DNA of 64,000 bases from Candidatus Nitrosymbiomonas proteolyticus (GTDB lineage: Bacteria; Armatimonadota; Fimbriimonadia; Fimbriimonadales; Fimbriimonadaceae), in the NCBI GenBank assembly GCA_017347465.1, contig AP021858.1, positions 1,444,472 to 1,508,471 on the forward strand, read 5' to 3'. Each line of letters begins with the position of its first letter. Position 1 is the first letter of the stretch. Made by a program: the position numbers and the translations under genes. Below the pieces are notes generated by a model that was given only the letters and a program-made list of their open reading frames with translations, made no database searches and was not told where the DNA came from. Shown piece after piece: positions 54,526 through 62,840 of the stretch.

Positions 54526-55944
54526 TTACCGGTTTTCCCGCGTGACCGCCGGCCAGTCGTCCGTACGGAAGGGGGAAGCTGGAAGCCCGTTGCGACTGAC
54601 GAGGTTCGGAACCGCGTCGTCTCGCCAAGCGAACCGAACCGAAAGCGGTTGGCGAACCGCATCTGAACTCACGCGAATCTTGGAGCCCACGATCGCGGCC
54701 TTGGCCTCATGGAATACGCGATCCTGTCCGGCAATCACGAAATGGGTCAGGGGTTTTCCGTCGCTCGCCACAAGGCCGTCTTCGGCGAAATCGAATTCGA
54801 TCCAGACCGCCGAACCTTCGATCTTGGAGCTACGGTAGAGGGGACCGCTGCAGACCACTTCGCGGCCGTAGTCGTTGGCGAGCGCCCAGAGGGCCAGCCG
54901 CCGACCCACCTCTCTCTTGTTGCGAGGATGGATGTCGCTGACGTTTCCGATGTCCATCGTCACCGCCATGCCGGTTCGGGGCGTCGTCCGGTACGTATGA
55001 AGTTGCGCTTCCCATAGCTCCGCGCAGTTTTCTGGGTTCTGACTTCCGTAGCGAAACGGCGCGATCTGAGCAAAATAGAAAGGAAAAGCTCCCTGTTTCC
55101 ATGCGGCCCGCCATTCTTCGATCATCAGCGGGAACAGCGTACGGTACTGCCAAGCTCGCGAGACGTTGCTCTCACCCTGGTACCAAATCGCTCCCCGAAT
55201 GCGAAACGGCGCAAGCCCTCTCACCATGCCGTCGTAAAGGTAGCCTGGACGATGCGGCGCCCCGACTTGAGGGTTGTTGCGGCGTTCGAGAACCGACGCG
55301 AGGTCGGGCCGAGCCTCAAAGGCCGATGCGGGGGTCCAAGCCTCGACGGGAGTCCCTCCCCATGTGGTGTCGATCATCCCGACCGGAGAGTCCAGGTTCA
55401 CGCGGAGGCTCTTTGCGAAGAAGTAGCCGATCGCCGTCAGCGGTCCCGCCGAAGCCGGAGTCACCACCGTCCATTGCCCCGTAACGTCTTGGAGAGCGGT
55501 CTCTGAAGCGGTGTTCTTCACGGTAAAGATTCGCAGAAGGTTGTCGTTGGCGGAGGCGATGTCCTCCTGTGCGTGGTCGGTCGCCGAGAGAGGCCATTCC
55601 ATGTTGGATTGTCCCGAGCAAATCCACACCTCACCCACGACCACATCTCGCACCGCCACCTTTGCGTCGCCCGAACTCGCTTCAAGGGGGATCGGCTCCG
55701 AGCTTGCCCGCAAAGGCGAAAACGTCACCCTCCAGGTACCGTCGGGAGCGCTCAGGGTCGTTCGAGTCTGATCGGCCAAGCGCACCGTGATCGGGAGGAA
55801 CGGCTCGCTGAATCCCCACACAGGGAGCGTTCTCCCCGCTTGAACGACCATGTGATCGCCGAAAATCGCGGCGAAGCCCACCTTCGCGGCGGGTTCAACT
55901 GAAGCCGAGATCAGCGAGGGAATCAGGAGCAGCGCAATCGACAT
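54526..55944 (-). CDS. Sialate O-acetylesterase-like SGNH hydrolase
   Basis: A 472-residue exported protein (hydrophobic start SIALLLIPSLISASVEPAA). The SGNH blocks are VWICSGQSNMEWPL (catalytic Ser), TTWGGTPVEAW, AIWYQGESN and DIHPRNKREVGRR (Asp-His pair). The layout matches sialate O-acetylesterases and related polysaccharide acetylesterases. Divergent from moaA and the hydroxyproline genes, so it is probably expressed alone. It likely removes acetyl groups from glycans in the periplasm. Confidence 0.88.
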   Translation of the reverse strand: MSIALLLIPSLISASVEPAAKVGFAAIFGDHMVVQAGRTLPVWGFSEPFLPITVRLADQTRTTLSAPDGTWRVTFSPLRASSEPIPLEASSGDAKVAVRDVVVGEVWICSGQSNMEWPLSATDHAQEDIASANDNLLRIFTVKNTASETALQDVTGQWTVVTPASAGPLTAIGYFFAKSLRVNLDSPVGMIDTTWGGTPVEAWTPASAFEARPDLASVLERRNNPQVGAPHRPGYLYDGMVRGLAPFRIRGAIWYQGESNVSRAWQYRTLFPLMIEEWRAAWKQGAFPFYFAQIAPFRYGSQNPENCAELWEAQLHTYRTTPRTGMAVTMDIGNVSDIHPRNKREVGRRLALWALANDYGREVVCSGPLYRSSKIEGSAVWIEFDFAEDGLVASDGKPLTHFVIAGQDRVFHEAKAAIVGSKIRVSSDAVRQPLSVRFAWRDDAVPNLVSRNGLPASPFRTDDWPAVTRENR

Positions 55945-56033
55945 GACGCAAGATTCGGCGCAATTCCGAGCGTTCCTGCTCCTCGCTCCCTCCTTGCCGA
56001 AGCGTCCAAGTGTCAGAATGCGGCAGAGGGCTC

Positions 56034-56969
56034 ATGCGAACCGTCCGCATCATCGACAGCCACACTGAAGGCGAACCTACCCGCGTGGTCGTCGAGGGCG
56101 GCCCGGAGTTGCGCGGCGACACCTTGCAGGAAATGCGCGCCGACTTCTCGGATAGGTTCGATGAATTTCGCACCGGAGTCGTCTTGGAGCCCAGGGGAGG
56201 CGAAGCTATGGTGGGAGCGCTGCTCACGCGGGCAACCTCGCCGGAGGCTCAGTGCGGGGTCGTCTTTTTCAACAACGTCGGTTACCTTGGAATGTGCGGG
56301 CATGGCTCGATCGGGGTAGTTCGAACGCTTCAGTATCTGAGCCGGATGGGAACGGGAAGGGTCGTTCTCGACACTCCTGAGGGGCCAGTCGCCGCGGAAG
56401 CTCTCCCCGATGGGCAGGTCGCCCTCGAGAACGTGGAAAGCTACGTTCTTCGTTCGGAAGTCTGCGTTCGCGCTTGCGGGCGGGAGTGGCGAGGGACGGT
56501 CGCATACGGTGGGAATTGGTTCTACCAGTGCGCAGTCGAGCGGTCTCCGACCTTCGCCGAGAGGGAAGTGTGGAGGGAGACGGCCCTAGCGGTTCGGCGG
56601 GCACTCGAAGCCGCGGGCATTACCGGGGATTCGGGCGACGAGATCGATCACATCGAGTTCGTGGGTCCCCCCGAACGGAGCGATGCGAACGCAAAGAGCT
56701 TCGTTTTGTGTCCTGGCGGAGCATACGACAGGTCGCCGTGTGGGACGGGGCTCAGCGCGAAGCTGGCGATTCTGGCGGTCGAAGGCAGGCTCTCTCCCGG
56801 CGAGGCGTTCCGGATGGAGGGCCTTTGCGGGGGCGTCTTCGAGGGGTCGTATCGCGTGTCGTCCGGCGGCCGCGTGATTCCAAGAATCGTAGGCCGAGCC
56901 TACTTGACCGGGGAAGCAAAGCTCCTGTTTGAGGACGACGACCCGTTCGCGGGCGGGATTCGGGGATGA
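56034..56969 (+). CDS. 4-hydroxyproline 2-epimerase / proline racemase family
   Basis: A 311-residue cofactor-independent epimerase. Both catalytic cysteines are present: Cys88 in NVGYLGMCGHGSIG and Cys236 in AYDRSPCGTGLSAKLA; the second position is Cys, as in racemases and hydroxyproline epimerases, not Thr as in dehydratases. Also IDSHTEGEPTRVV at the start. ATG 56034 is preceded by GAGGG. With the next genes it should convert trans-4-hydroxy-L-proline to cis-4-hydroxy-D-proline. The following gene overlaps its stop by 4 bases. Confidence 0.92.
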   Translation: MRTVRIIDSHTEGEPTRVVVEGGPELRGDTLQEMRADFSDRFDEFRTGVVLEPRGGEAMVGALLTRATSPEAQCGVVFFNNVGYLGMCGHGSIGVVRTLQYLSRMGTGRVVLDTPEGPVAAEALPDGQVALENVESYVLRSEVCVRACGREWRGTVAYGGNWFYQCAVERSPTFAEREVWRETALAVRRALEAAGITGDSGDEIDHIEFVGPPERSDANAKSFVLCPGGAYDRSPCGTGLSAKLAILAVEGRLSPGEAFRMEGLCGGVFEGSYRVSSGGRVIPRIVGRAYLTGEAKLLFEDDDPFAGGIRG

Positions 56970-58075
56970 GCCCGGCCCAAGACGTGCTCGTCGTGGGGGC
57001 TGGAATCGTCGGCGCAGCGGTCGCGCGCGAATTGGCTCTGCGCGGGCTTTCGGTGGCCGTCGTCGATAGCCGACCCCCCGGACTCGGCGCGACCTCGGCA
57101 GGAATGGGCCATCTCGTCGTGCTGGACGGGTCGGAGGCCGAGTTTCAGCTTTGCCGGAGGTCGATGGAACTCTGGGACCGCCTACTTCCCGACCTGCCTT
57201 CTGATTGCCAAGCCCGAAGACCGGGGACGTTTTGGGTGGCGGTGGGTGAAGACGAGCTTGCCTTGGTGGCGCGCAAGGCGAGCTACTACTTGCAGCACGG
57301 CGTCGAAGTTGAGGCCCTCGACGCGAAATCCGCACTCGAAGCCGAACCCGCGCTTCGAAGGGACGTATCCGGAGCGCTGTTCGTCCCGGGCGACGCGGTG
57401 ATCTACCCGCCGGCAGCCGCAAGGTGGCTTCTGGAGAACGGTCCCAAAGGCAAAGTCAGCGTACTGAGGGGCCGGGTCATCGAAATCGGCGAGGGGAGGG
57501 CTCGGATGGCGGGCGGGGAGGAATTGAGCTTTCGCTGGGGCGTGCTGGCAGGAGGATGCGCAAACGATCTCATGCCTGCACTCCCCCTCGAACCCAAGAA
57601 GGGGCACTTGGCGATTACGGACAGCTATCCCGGCCTGATCGGACGCCAACTGATCGAGATCGGCTACGGCGGGGGAACTCGAGAGGGCAAGGCGACTACG
57701 GTCGCGTTCAACGCACAGCCTCGTTCGACCGGACAAATACTCATCGGATCGAGCCGCCAGTTCGTAGGTGACGACACGTCGCTCGACCGAAAAGCGCTCG
57801 GGCTCATGCTCAAAAGGGCCTGCGAGTACCTGCCCATACTCGCCGAGCTTGAGGTGATCCGCACGTGGGTGGGATTCCGGGCGGCGACACCGGACCACCT
57901 GCCGATCCTCTCGGAAGCGCCGAACCTATCGGGCTGGTGGGTTGCAGCCGGACACGAAGGGCTCGGAATCACGACCTCTCTCGCTTCAGGGGAGTTGATC
58001 GCCGACCTGTTGCTCGGGGCTGGACCCACGCTGGACCCTGCGCCCTATTCTGTCAGGAGGTTCGCCCGTGGCTGA
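56966..58075 (+). CDS. D-hydroxyproline dehydrogenase, FAD oxidoreductase (beta-like) subunit
   Basis: A 369-residue D-amino-acid-oxidase-type flavoprotein. The FAD loop VLVVGAGIVGAAVARELALRG is at 7-27, and the C-terminus has HEGLGITTSLASGELIADLL. It lies between the epimerase and a small 2Fe-2S protein and overlaps both, matching the catalytic beta subunit of three-subunit D-hydroxyproline (HcnC-like) dehydrogenases. It should oxidise cis-4-hydroxy-D-proline to 1-pyrroline-4-hydroxy-2-carboxylate. Confidence 0.9.
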   Translation: MSPAQDVLVVGAGIVGAAVARELALRGLSVAVVDSRPPGLGATSAGMGHLVVLDGSEAEFQLCRRSMELWDRLLPDLPSDCQARRPGTFWVAVGEDELALVARKASYYLQHGVEVEALDAKSALEAEPALRRDVSGALFVPGDAVIYPPAAARWLLENGPKGKVSVLRGRVIEIGEGRARMAGGEELSFRWGVLAGGCANDLMPALPLEPKKGHLAITDSYPGLIGRQLIEIGYGGGTREGKATTVAFNAQPRSTGQILIGSSRQFVGDDTSLDRKALGLMLKRACEYLPILAELEVIRTWVGFRAATPDHLPILSEAPNLSGWWVAAGHEGLGITTSLASGELIADLLLGAGPTLDPAPYSVRRFARG

Positions 58076-58316
58076 CGACGTTCGGATTCGGGTCGGCGGC
58101 AGGGAGTTCGTGTTCCCCTCGGGAACAAACCTCTGCTCTGCGCTCTTGGAGTGCGGCTTCTTCGAGTCGGGAGCCACGGATTCCCCTTCAGCCCGGTTCC
58201 CGCTTTGCGGCATGGGGGTTTGCTACCAATGCCGAGCGGTCGTGAACGGCCCGCCCCACGTAAGGACCTGCGTGCTGGCCGTGGAAGAGGGCATGGAGGT
58301 GCGCCGCGATGAATGA
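58068..58316 (+). CDS. 2Fe-2S gamma-like subunit of D-hydroxyproline dehydrogenase
   Basis: An 82-residue ferredoxin-like protein with four cysteines at 47, 52, 55 and 68 (PLCGMGVCYQC then RTC), as in HcnA-type small subunits. GTG 58068 overlaps the previous gene by 8 bases, and the next gene begins 8 bases before its stop. The three subunits are thus made together. Confidence 0.92.
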   Translation: MADDVRIRVGGREFVFPSGTNLCSALLECGFFESGATDSPSARFPLCGMGVCYQCRAVVNGPPHVRTCVLAVEEGMEVRRDE

Positions 58317-59598
58317 GGCGATACGTTACGATGTCGTGGTCGTTGGCGCGGGCCCTGCCGGTCTCGCTGCATCGCTTGCGGCTTCGAATCGGGGCGCGAA
58401 GGTCGCGCTGATCGACGAGGGGCAGGTCCCCGGCGGCCAGATTTGGCGGGCGCACCGAGGAAGACCCTCTTCAGGCGCAGTATCGAGAATTCGGGCGCTC
58501 AGCGAAGCCGGAGTCAGCCTCTGGTCGGGCTGCACGGTGTTCGATGCGCCAAGATCGGGAACGCTTGCGGTCGCGCGTGAGGGTCAAGGGTTCGCCCTCA
58601 CCTACAGCCGCCTGGTGCTCGCTTGCGGCGCGCGCGAGGTGTTCCTGCCGTTTCCGGGGTGGAGAACCCCCGGGGTCGTCGGAGTTGGAGGGCTTCAGGC
58701 ACTGGTGAAGGGTGGTCTTTCCGTTGAGAACAAGGAGGTGATCGTCTGCGGTTCGGGCCCTTTGCTGGTTGCCGTTGCCAGCTACCTGCGCCGGTCGGGC
58801 GCGAGCGTCCCGATGCTGCTCGAATGTGTTCCGGCGGCGCACCTGCGAAGCCTTGCGATTCCCCTGCTGACCCGGCCCACTCTCCTGCGTCAGGCCGTGA
58901 GTCTCCGATGGAGCTTGCGAGGCGTCCGAATCGCTCTGGGGGCCCAGATTCTTGGGGTCGAAGGGAGTCAGCAGGGCAAGAGTCTGCGCTGGTCGGACGC
59001 GAGGGGCCGCGGGTTCCAAACCCGCTTCGACTGGCTGGCGTGCGGGTTCGGGTTGGTTCCCAACCTCGAGCTGGCCGGACTCCTCGGCTGCGAAATTTCG
59101 GGGCGGGCGGTAACGGTCCGCGAATCGCTGGAGACGAGCGTACCGGGTGTGTTTGCGGCGGGCGAGCAGCTTGGGATTGGGGGCGTCGAATGCGCGCTGA
59201 TCGAAGGGGAGATCGCCGGCGCGTCGGCAGCGGGCGATTCCGGTCCAGCTACCCAACTGCGGTCGAGGCGAAAGCGCGCCCGTGCTTGGGCGGAATCGCT
59301 TGGATCGGCCTACGCCTGGCGGCCCTCCTACCTCTCCCCGCCGAGCGACGAAGAGACTCTGTGCGTCTGCGAGGGTGTTCGCTTGGGGGCAGTGAAGGCG
59401 TGTTCTGGATTTCGAGAAGCGAGGGTGTGCCACAGACTGGGGATGGGACCCTGCCAGGGCAAGACTTGCGGACCTGCCGCAACTCGGTTGTTCGGGTGGG
59501 AGGCTGAACCCCCGAAGGCCCCGATCCGGCCGGTCCAGGTAGGCTCTTGGTTGGGCGTGTTGGACCCAGGCTCCGCGCCCGATAGGAACGAACCATGA
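58309..59598 (+). CDS. D-hydroxyproline dehydrogenase, NAD(P)-binding-like alpha subunit
   Basis: A 429-residue pyridine-nucleotide-disulfide-type protein. FAD motif VVVVGAGPAGLAASLAASNRG near residue 9, second dinucleotide site VIVCGSGPLLVAVASYL, and FAAGEQLGIGGVECALIEG. The C-terminal part (about 345-400) has a bacterioferredoxin-ferredoxin-like Cys set: LCVCEG, VCHRLGMGPCQGKTC. This is the HcnB-like alpha subunit of hydroxyproline dehydrogenase and passes electrons onwards. The last 4 bases overlap the deaminase gene. Confidence 0.9.
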   Translation: MNEAIRYDVVVVGAGPAGLAASLAASNRGAKVALIDEGQVPGGQIWRAHRGRPSSGAVSRIRALSEAGVSLWSGCTVFDAPRSGTLAVAREGQGFALTYSRLVLACGAREVFLPFPGWRTPGVVGVGGLQALVKGGLSVENKEVIVCGSGPLLVAVASYLRRSGASVPMLLECVPAAHLRSLAIPLLTRPTLLRQAVSLRWSLRGVRIALGAQILGVEGSQQGKSLRWSDARGRGFQTRFDWLACGFGLVPNLELAGLLGCEISGRAVTVRESLETSVPGVFAAGEQLGIGGVECALIEGEIAGASAAGDSGPATQLRSRRKRARAWAESLGSAYAWRPSYLSPPSDEETLCVCEGVRLGAVKACSGFREARVCHRLGMGPCQGKTCGPAATRLFGWEAEPPKAPIRPVQVGSWLGVLDPGSAPDRNEP

Positions 59599-60500
59599 AC
59601 TGGCAAGGCGTGCTTCCGGCAATAACGACCCCCTTCGGCGACCGGCTCGAAGTCGATGTCGAGTTCCTTGCGCGGCACGTCGATTGGCTGATCGGCAACG
59701 GCTGTGTGGGCATCGTGCCGCTGGGTTCGCTGGGCGAGGGGGCGACGCTCGACTTCGAAGAGAAGCGTGAGATATTGCGAACCTGCGTCGCAGCCAGCGA
59801 GGGAAGGGTCCCTGTGGTCGCCGGGATCGCCGCCCTTTCTACCCGCGACGCCGTCCACCTCGCGCGCGAAGCCGAGAAGACCGGCTGTGAAGGGCTGATG
59901 GTGCTTCCCGCTTACGTGTACAAGGGCGACAGCCGGGAGACGCTGCTTCACTTCTCGGCAGTTTTGGGTGCGACCGATCTGCCCTGCATGATCTACAACA
60001 ACCCGATTGCCTACTCCGTCGACCTGATGCCCAGCCAAATCGCCTTTCTCGCTGAACGGCACTCGAACGTTCAGGCGGTCAAAGAGTCGAGCGCGGATGT
60101 GCGCAGGATCACCGAGTTGCGAGCCCTTTGCGGCGACGCCTTGGAGGTCCTCGTCGGCGTGGACGACCTGATCGTCGAGGGAATCGCCGCCGGAGCGACG
60201 GGCTGGATCGCGGGATTGGTGAACGCCCTCCCCGCGGAGTCGGTCCGGCTTTTCGCCGAGTGCCGCGAATCGGGACCGGAGAGCGTGGAGACGTTGTACC
60301 GGTGGTTTCTGCCGCTGCTCAGGCTCGACACGGTACCCAAGTTCGTTCAACTCATCAAGCTCGTTCAGCAAGAGGTAGGGATGGGCTCAGAGCGGGTCCG
60401 TCCGCCCCGCCTTGAACTGGTGGGCGAGGAGCGGGATCGAGCGCTGGCGATCATCCGCGAGGCGCTTTCGACCCGGCCCGAACTCGCGGGCCTTGGCTAA
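59595..60500 (+). CDS. DapA-family 1-pyrroline-4-hydroxy-2-carboxylate deaminase
   Basis: A 301-residue class I aldolase-fold protein of the dihydrodipicolinate synthase family. The Schiff-base lysine is Lys163 in QAVKESS, and Tyr134 is in MIYNNP. GSLGEGATLDFEEKREI holds the substrate-carboxylate loop. Context marks it as the deaminase/dehydratase of hydroxyproline breakdown, giving 2-oxoglutarate semialdehyde, not as DapA. ATGA overlap with the dehydrogenase alpha subunit supports this. Convergent with the aldehyde dehydrogenase, which takes the next step. Confidence 0.88.
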   Translation: MNWQGVLPAITTPFGDRLEVDVEFLARHVDWLIGNGCVGIVPLGSLGEGATLDFEEKREILRTCVAASEGRVPVVAGIAALSTRDAVHLAREAEKTGCEGLMVLPAYVYKGDSRETLLHFSAVLGATDLPCMIYNNPIAYSVDLMPSQIAFLAERHSNVQAVKESSADVRRITELRALCGDALEVLVGVDDLIVEGIAAGATGWIAGLVNALPAESVRLFAECRESGPESVETLYRWFLPLLRLDTVPKFVQLIKLVQQEVGMGSERVRPPRLELVGEERDRALAIIREALSTRPELAGLG

Positions 60501-60509
60501 CCCCGCGCC

Positions 60510-61967
60510 TCAGCCGCTGATTTGGACGGTCTTGACTTCGGAGTAGAAGTCGATTGCCACGGGACCCTGCTCTCGCGAGTGGGTGCTGCTGCCTTTCACT
60601 CCCCCGAAAGGAGCGTGAGGGTCGACGCCTGTTGTGTCCGCATTGACTCGGACCATGCCCGCCTCGATGCGCGAAACGTATTGCAGGGCAGCGGGGAGGT
60701 CTCGGGTGAAGAGCGAAGCGGAAAGGCCGTACTCGCTTTGATTCGCTAGTTCGATCGCTTCGTCGAAGCCGTTGGCGGTGAGTTCAACGAGGATGGGCCC
60801 GAACAGTTCGGTTTGACAGATTTCTGCCTTCGGGTCGGCGACGGCGTGAACTTGGGGCGAGACGTAGTGCCCGCGCTCATTTAGAGCTTGGGGGACTTCT
60901 CCCTTGTAGAGCACTTCGGACTCGGCGCGAGAGACGGCTTCGTCGATCCTCTGCCTCGATTCGGCGGAGATCACAGGCCCCACGGCCGTTGATTCTTCGG
61001 TCGGATCGCCGACAGGGAGCGCCACCACCGCTGCGGCGAGCTTTTCGCGGAATTCAGTCCGGATGGCGGAATCGACGACCACGCGGCTGGTAGCCGTACA
61101 CTTTTGCCCGGCAAACCTCATTGCGCCTGAGGCGACCCACTTTGCGGCGACGTCGAGATCGGCGTCGGGCAAGACGATGGCAACGTTCTTCCCGCCCATC
61201 TCGCCCTGAAACTTGATCCCCCGTTCAGCGCACCGGGCCGCGAGGTGGCGTCCGACCTTCGCAGAACCCGTAAAGCTGAGAGCCCGTACCCTGTTGTCGT
61301 CGAGCAGGGCGTCTCCCAGAATCGGCCCCGAGCCTAGCAAGAGGTTGACTACGCCCTCGGGAAGCTCGGCTTCAAGTGTCGTTTCCGCCAACAACTTGCC
61401 CATCCACGACGAAGCTTCAGCGCACTTGAGCACCGCGGTGTTGCCCATCGCCAACGCGGGGCCGAGTTTCCAAAGCGGAATGGCGAGTGGGAAGTTCCAA
61501 GGGGTGATCATCGCCACGACCCCGAGAGGCCCACGGATCGAATACTGTAGGGCGCCGCGCATTTGGCACGGGATCACTTGTCCTTGCGGCCGAACCGCTT
61601 CGCCCGCATAGTAACGGAGAATCACGGCGCACCGAGCGACCTCCCCCCGAGACTCGACGATCGGCTTGCCGACCTCCCTCGTCATCGCGACCGCGAGTTC
61701 TTCGGTTCGGGCCTCGATCACCTCGGCCCAACGGTTCAAGAACTCCGCTCGAGCCATTCCCGTGAGGCCGGACCAACTCGGGTAGGCCGATTGAGCGGAG
61801 TCGATCGCCCGACACGCGTCCTCTCGCGATCCTGTAGCGAACTCGGCAACAAAGTCTGATGAGTTCGCGGGATTTGAGGAGGTCCACGTTGAGGACGACG
61901 TGGAATCCACAAATGTGCCCCCGATGAAGCTTCGTGCGAAGGGTGCGGATGCGATCATCTCCTTCAT
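60510..61967 (-). CDS. Aldehyde dehydrogenase, probable 2-oxoglutarate semialdehyde dehydrogenase
   Basis: A 485-residue NAD(P)-dependent aldehyde dehydrogenase. Asn158 (TPWNFP), Glu256 (FQGEMGGKN) and Cys290 (FAGQKCTATSR) form the active site; FTGSAKVG is the cofactor loop. The position, convergent with the hydroxyproline operon, suggests oxidation of 2-oxoglutarate semialdehyde to 2-oxoglutarate, completing the route. ATG 61967 or ATG 61958 may be the start. The opposite orientation means it is not co-transcribed with the other genes. Confidence 0.9.
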   Translation of the reverse strand: MKEMIASAPFARSFIGGTFVDSTSSSTWTSSNPANSSDFVAEFATGSREDACRAIDSAQSAYPSWSGLTGMARAEFLNRWAEVIEARTEELAVAMTREVGKPIVESRGEVARCAVILRYYAGEAVRPQGQVIPCQMRGALQYSIRGPLGVVAMITPWNFPLAIPLWKLGPALAMGNTAVLKCAEASSWMGKLLAETTLEAELPEGVVNLLLGSGPILGDALLDDNRVRALSFTGSAKVGRHLAARCAERGIKFQGEMGGKNVAIVLPDADLDVAAKWVASGAMRFAGQKCTATSRVVVDSAIRTEFREKLAAAVVALPVGDPTEESTAVGPVISAESRQRIDEAVSRAESEVLYKGEVPQALNERGHYVSPQVHAVADPKAEICQTELFGPILVELTANGFDEAIELANQSEYGLSASLFTRDLPAALQYVSRIEAGMVRVNADTTGVDPHAPFGGVKGSSTHSREQGPVAIDFYSEVKTVQISG

Positions 61968-61976
61968 TCTGTCACG

Positions 61977-62840
61977 TCAGGCCGGTTTTCGGGCCCAGAT
62001 TCTGGCGGTATGGCGGCCGTCGACCCACGTTTCTTCAAACTCCACAACGTCCATGCCTTCCAGCAACCGGGGCAACTCGCCGAGTTCAAGAACGTACCGA
62101 TCGGAAGAGGGCTTGCCGTGACGTTCGCGATGGAGCGTCGTGAAGGTCTCCCCCACGACGCTCGCCCCCATTTTGAGCGATTGGGGCAGGCTCCTCAGCA
62201 GGTTGCGGTCGAGGAACCGCGCAAAGCAAACGAGATCGACGGGTTCTTCGAAGGCAGGGAGCCCGCCGGACAGATCCCACTGCACCCACCGCACGGAATC
62301 GCTCCTTCGGTGGGCCGGGTCCAGTCCCGCGTCGAGTTGGCGATACCGCGCATCCAGGTCTGCGGCCCGTTCGAGGGCCTCGGGGAGCACGTCGAGTCCC
62401 CAAACCCTCCATCCGCTTGCAGCCAGTAGCACTGCGTCCCTTCCACTTCCACAACCGAGATCGACCGCCCTACCTGGCGCCATTCGCGCCGCACAGCTTT
62501 CGAGGAATTGCGAAGGCGACCACAGCCTTCCCACCGTTCTTCGCCCAGGGCGACCTTCGACGAGCGACGCCTGCCGTCCCATGCCCGCGAGAACCGTTTG
62601 GGCCTCCTCGCTCCACGGCGGACACTCGATCACCTCGATCGAATGATCCGAAGACGGAAGTTCGTGCGTTCGGCTTGGGATCTCTGAGGATGGGATGCAA
62701 GCGGAGTCGGCGAAGGGTTGGAGGTTCGCCAGTTCGGACGGTCGGGGGTCGAGAGCCCGAACCCGCGGGCACAAATGCGATCGCACATCCCCAGTTTGGC
62801 GGAAACAGCGACGCATCGTTTTGGGGTTAGCTATTCTCAT
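61977..62840 (-). CDS. Class I SAM-dependent methyltransferase (TehB-like)
   Basis: A protein of at most 287 residues. From about residue 110 the methyltransferase core is clear: GRAVDLGCGSGRDAVLLAASGWRVWGLDVLPEALERA, a VQWDLSGGLPAFEEPVDLVCFARFLDR block and the final WVDGRHTARIWARKP. The N-terminal 85 residues have no recognised domain and a start nearer residue 87 (ATG 62582) is possible. If ATG 62840 is used it overlaps the divergent phosphodiesterase start in a CATG. Substrate unknown. Confidence 0.8.
   Translation of the reverse strand: MRIANPKTMRRCFRQTGDVRSHLCPRVRALDPRPSELANLQPFADSACIPSSEIPSRTHELPSSDHSIEVIECPPWSEEAQTVLAGMGRQASLVEGRPGRRTVGRLWSPSQFLESCAARMAPGRAVDLGCGSGRDAVLLAASGWRVWGLDVLPEALERAADLDARYRQLDAGLDPAHRRSDSVRWVQWDLSGGLPAFEEPVDLVCFARFLDRNLLRSLPQSLKMGASVVGETFTTLHRERHGKPSSDRYVLELGELPRLLEGMDVVEFEETWVDGRHTARIWARKPA

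Noticed and set aside
57182-57898. Second-strand ORF within the hydroxyproline dehydrogenase beta gene
   Set aside because: Antisense to a strong FAD oxidoreductase; no own motif.
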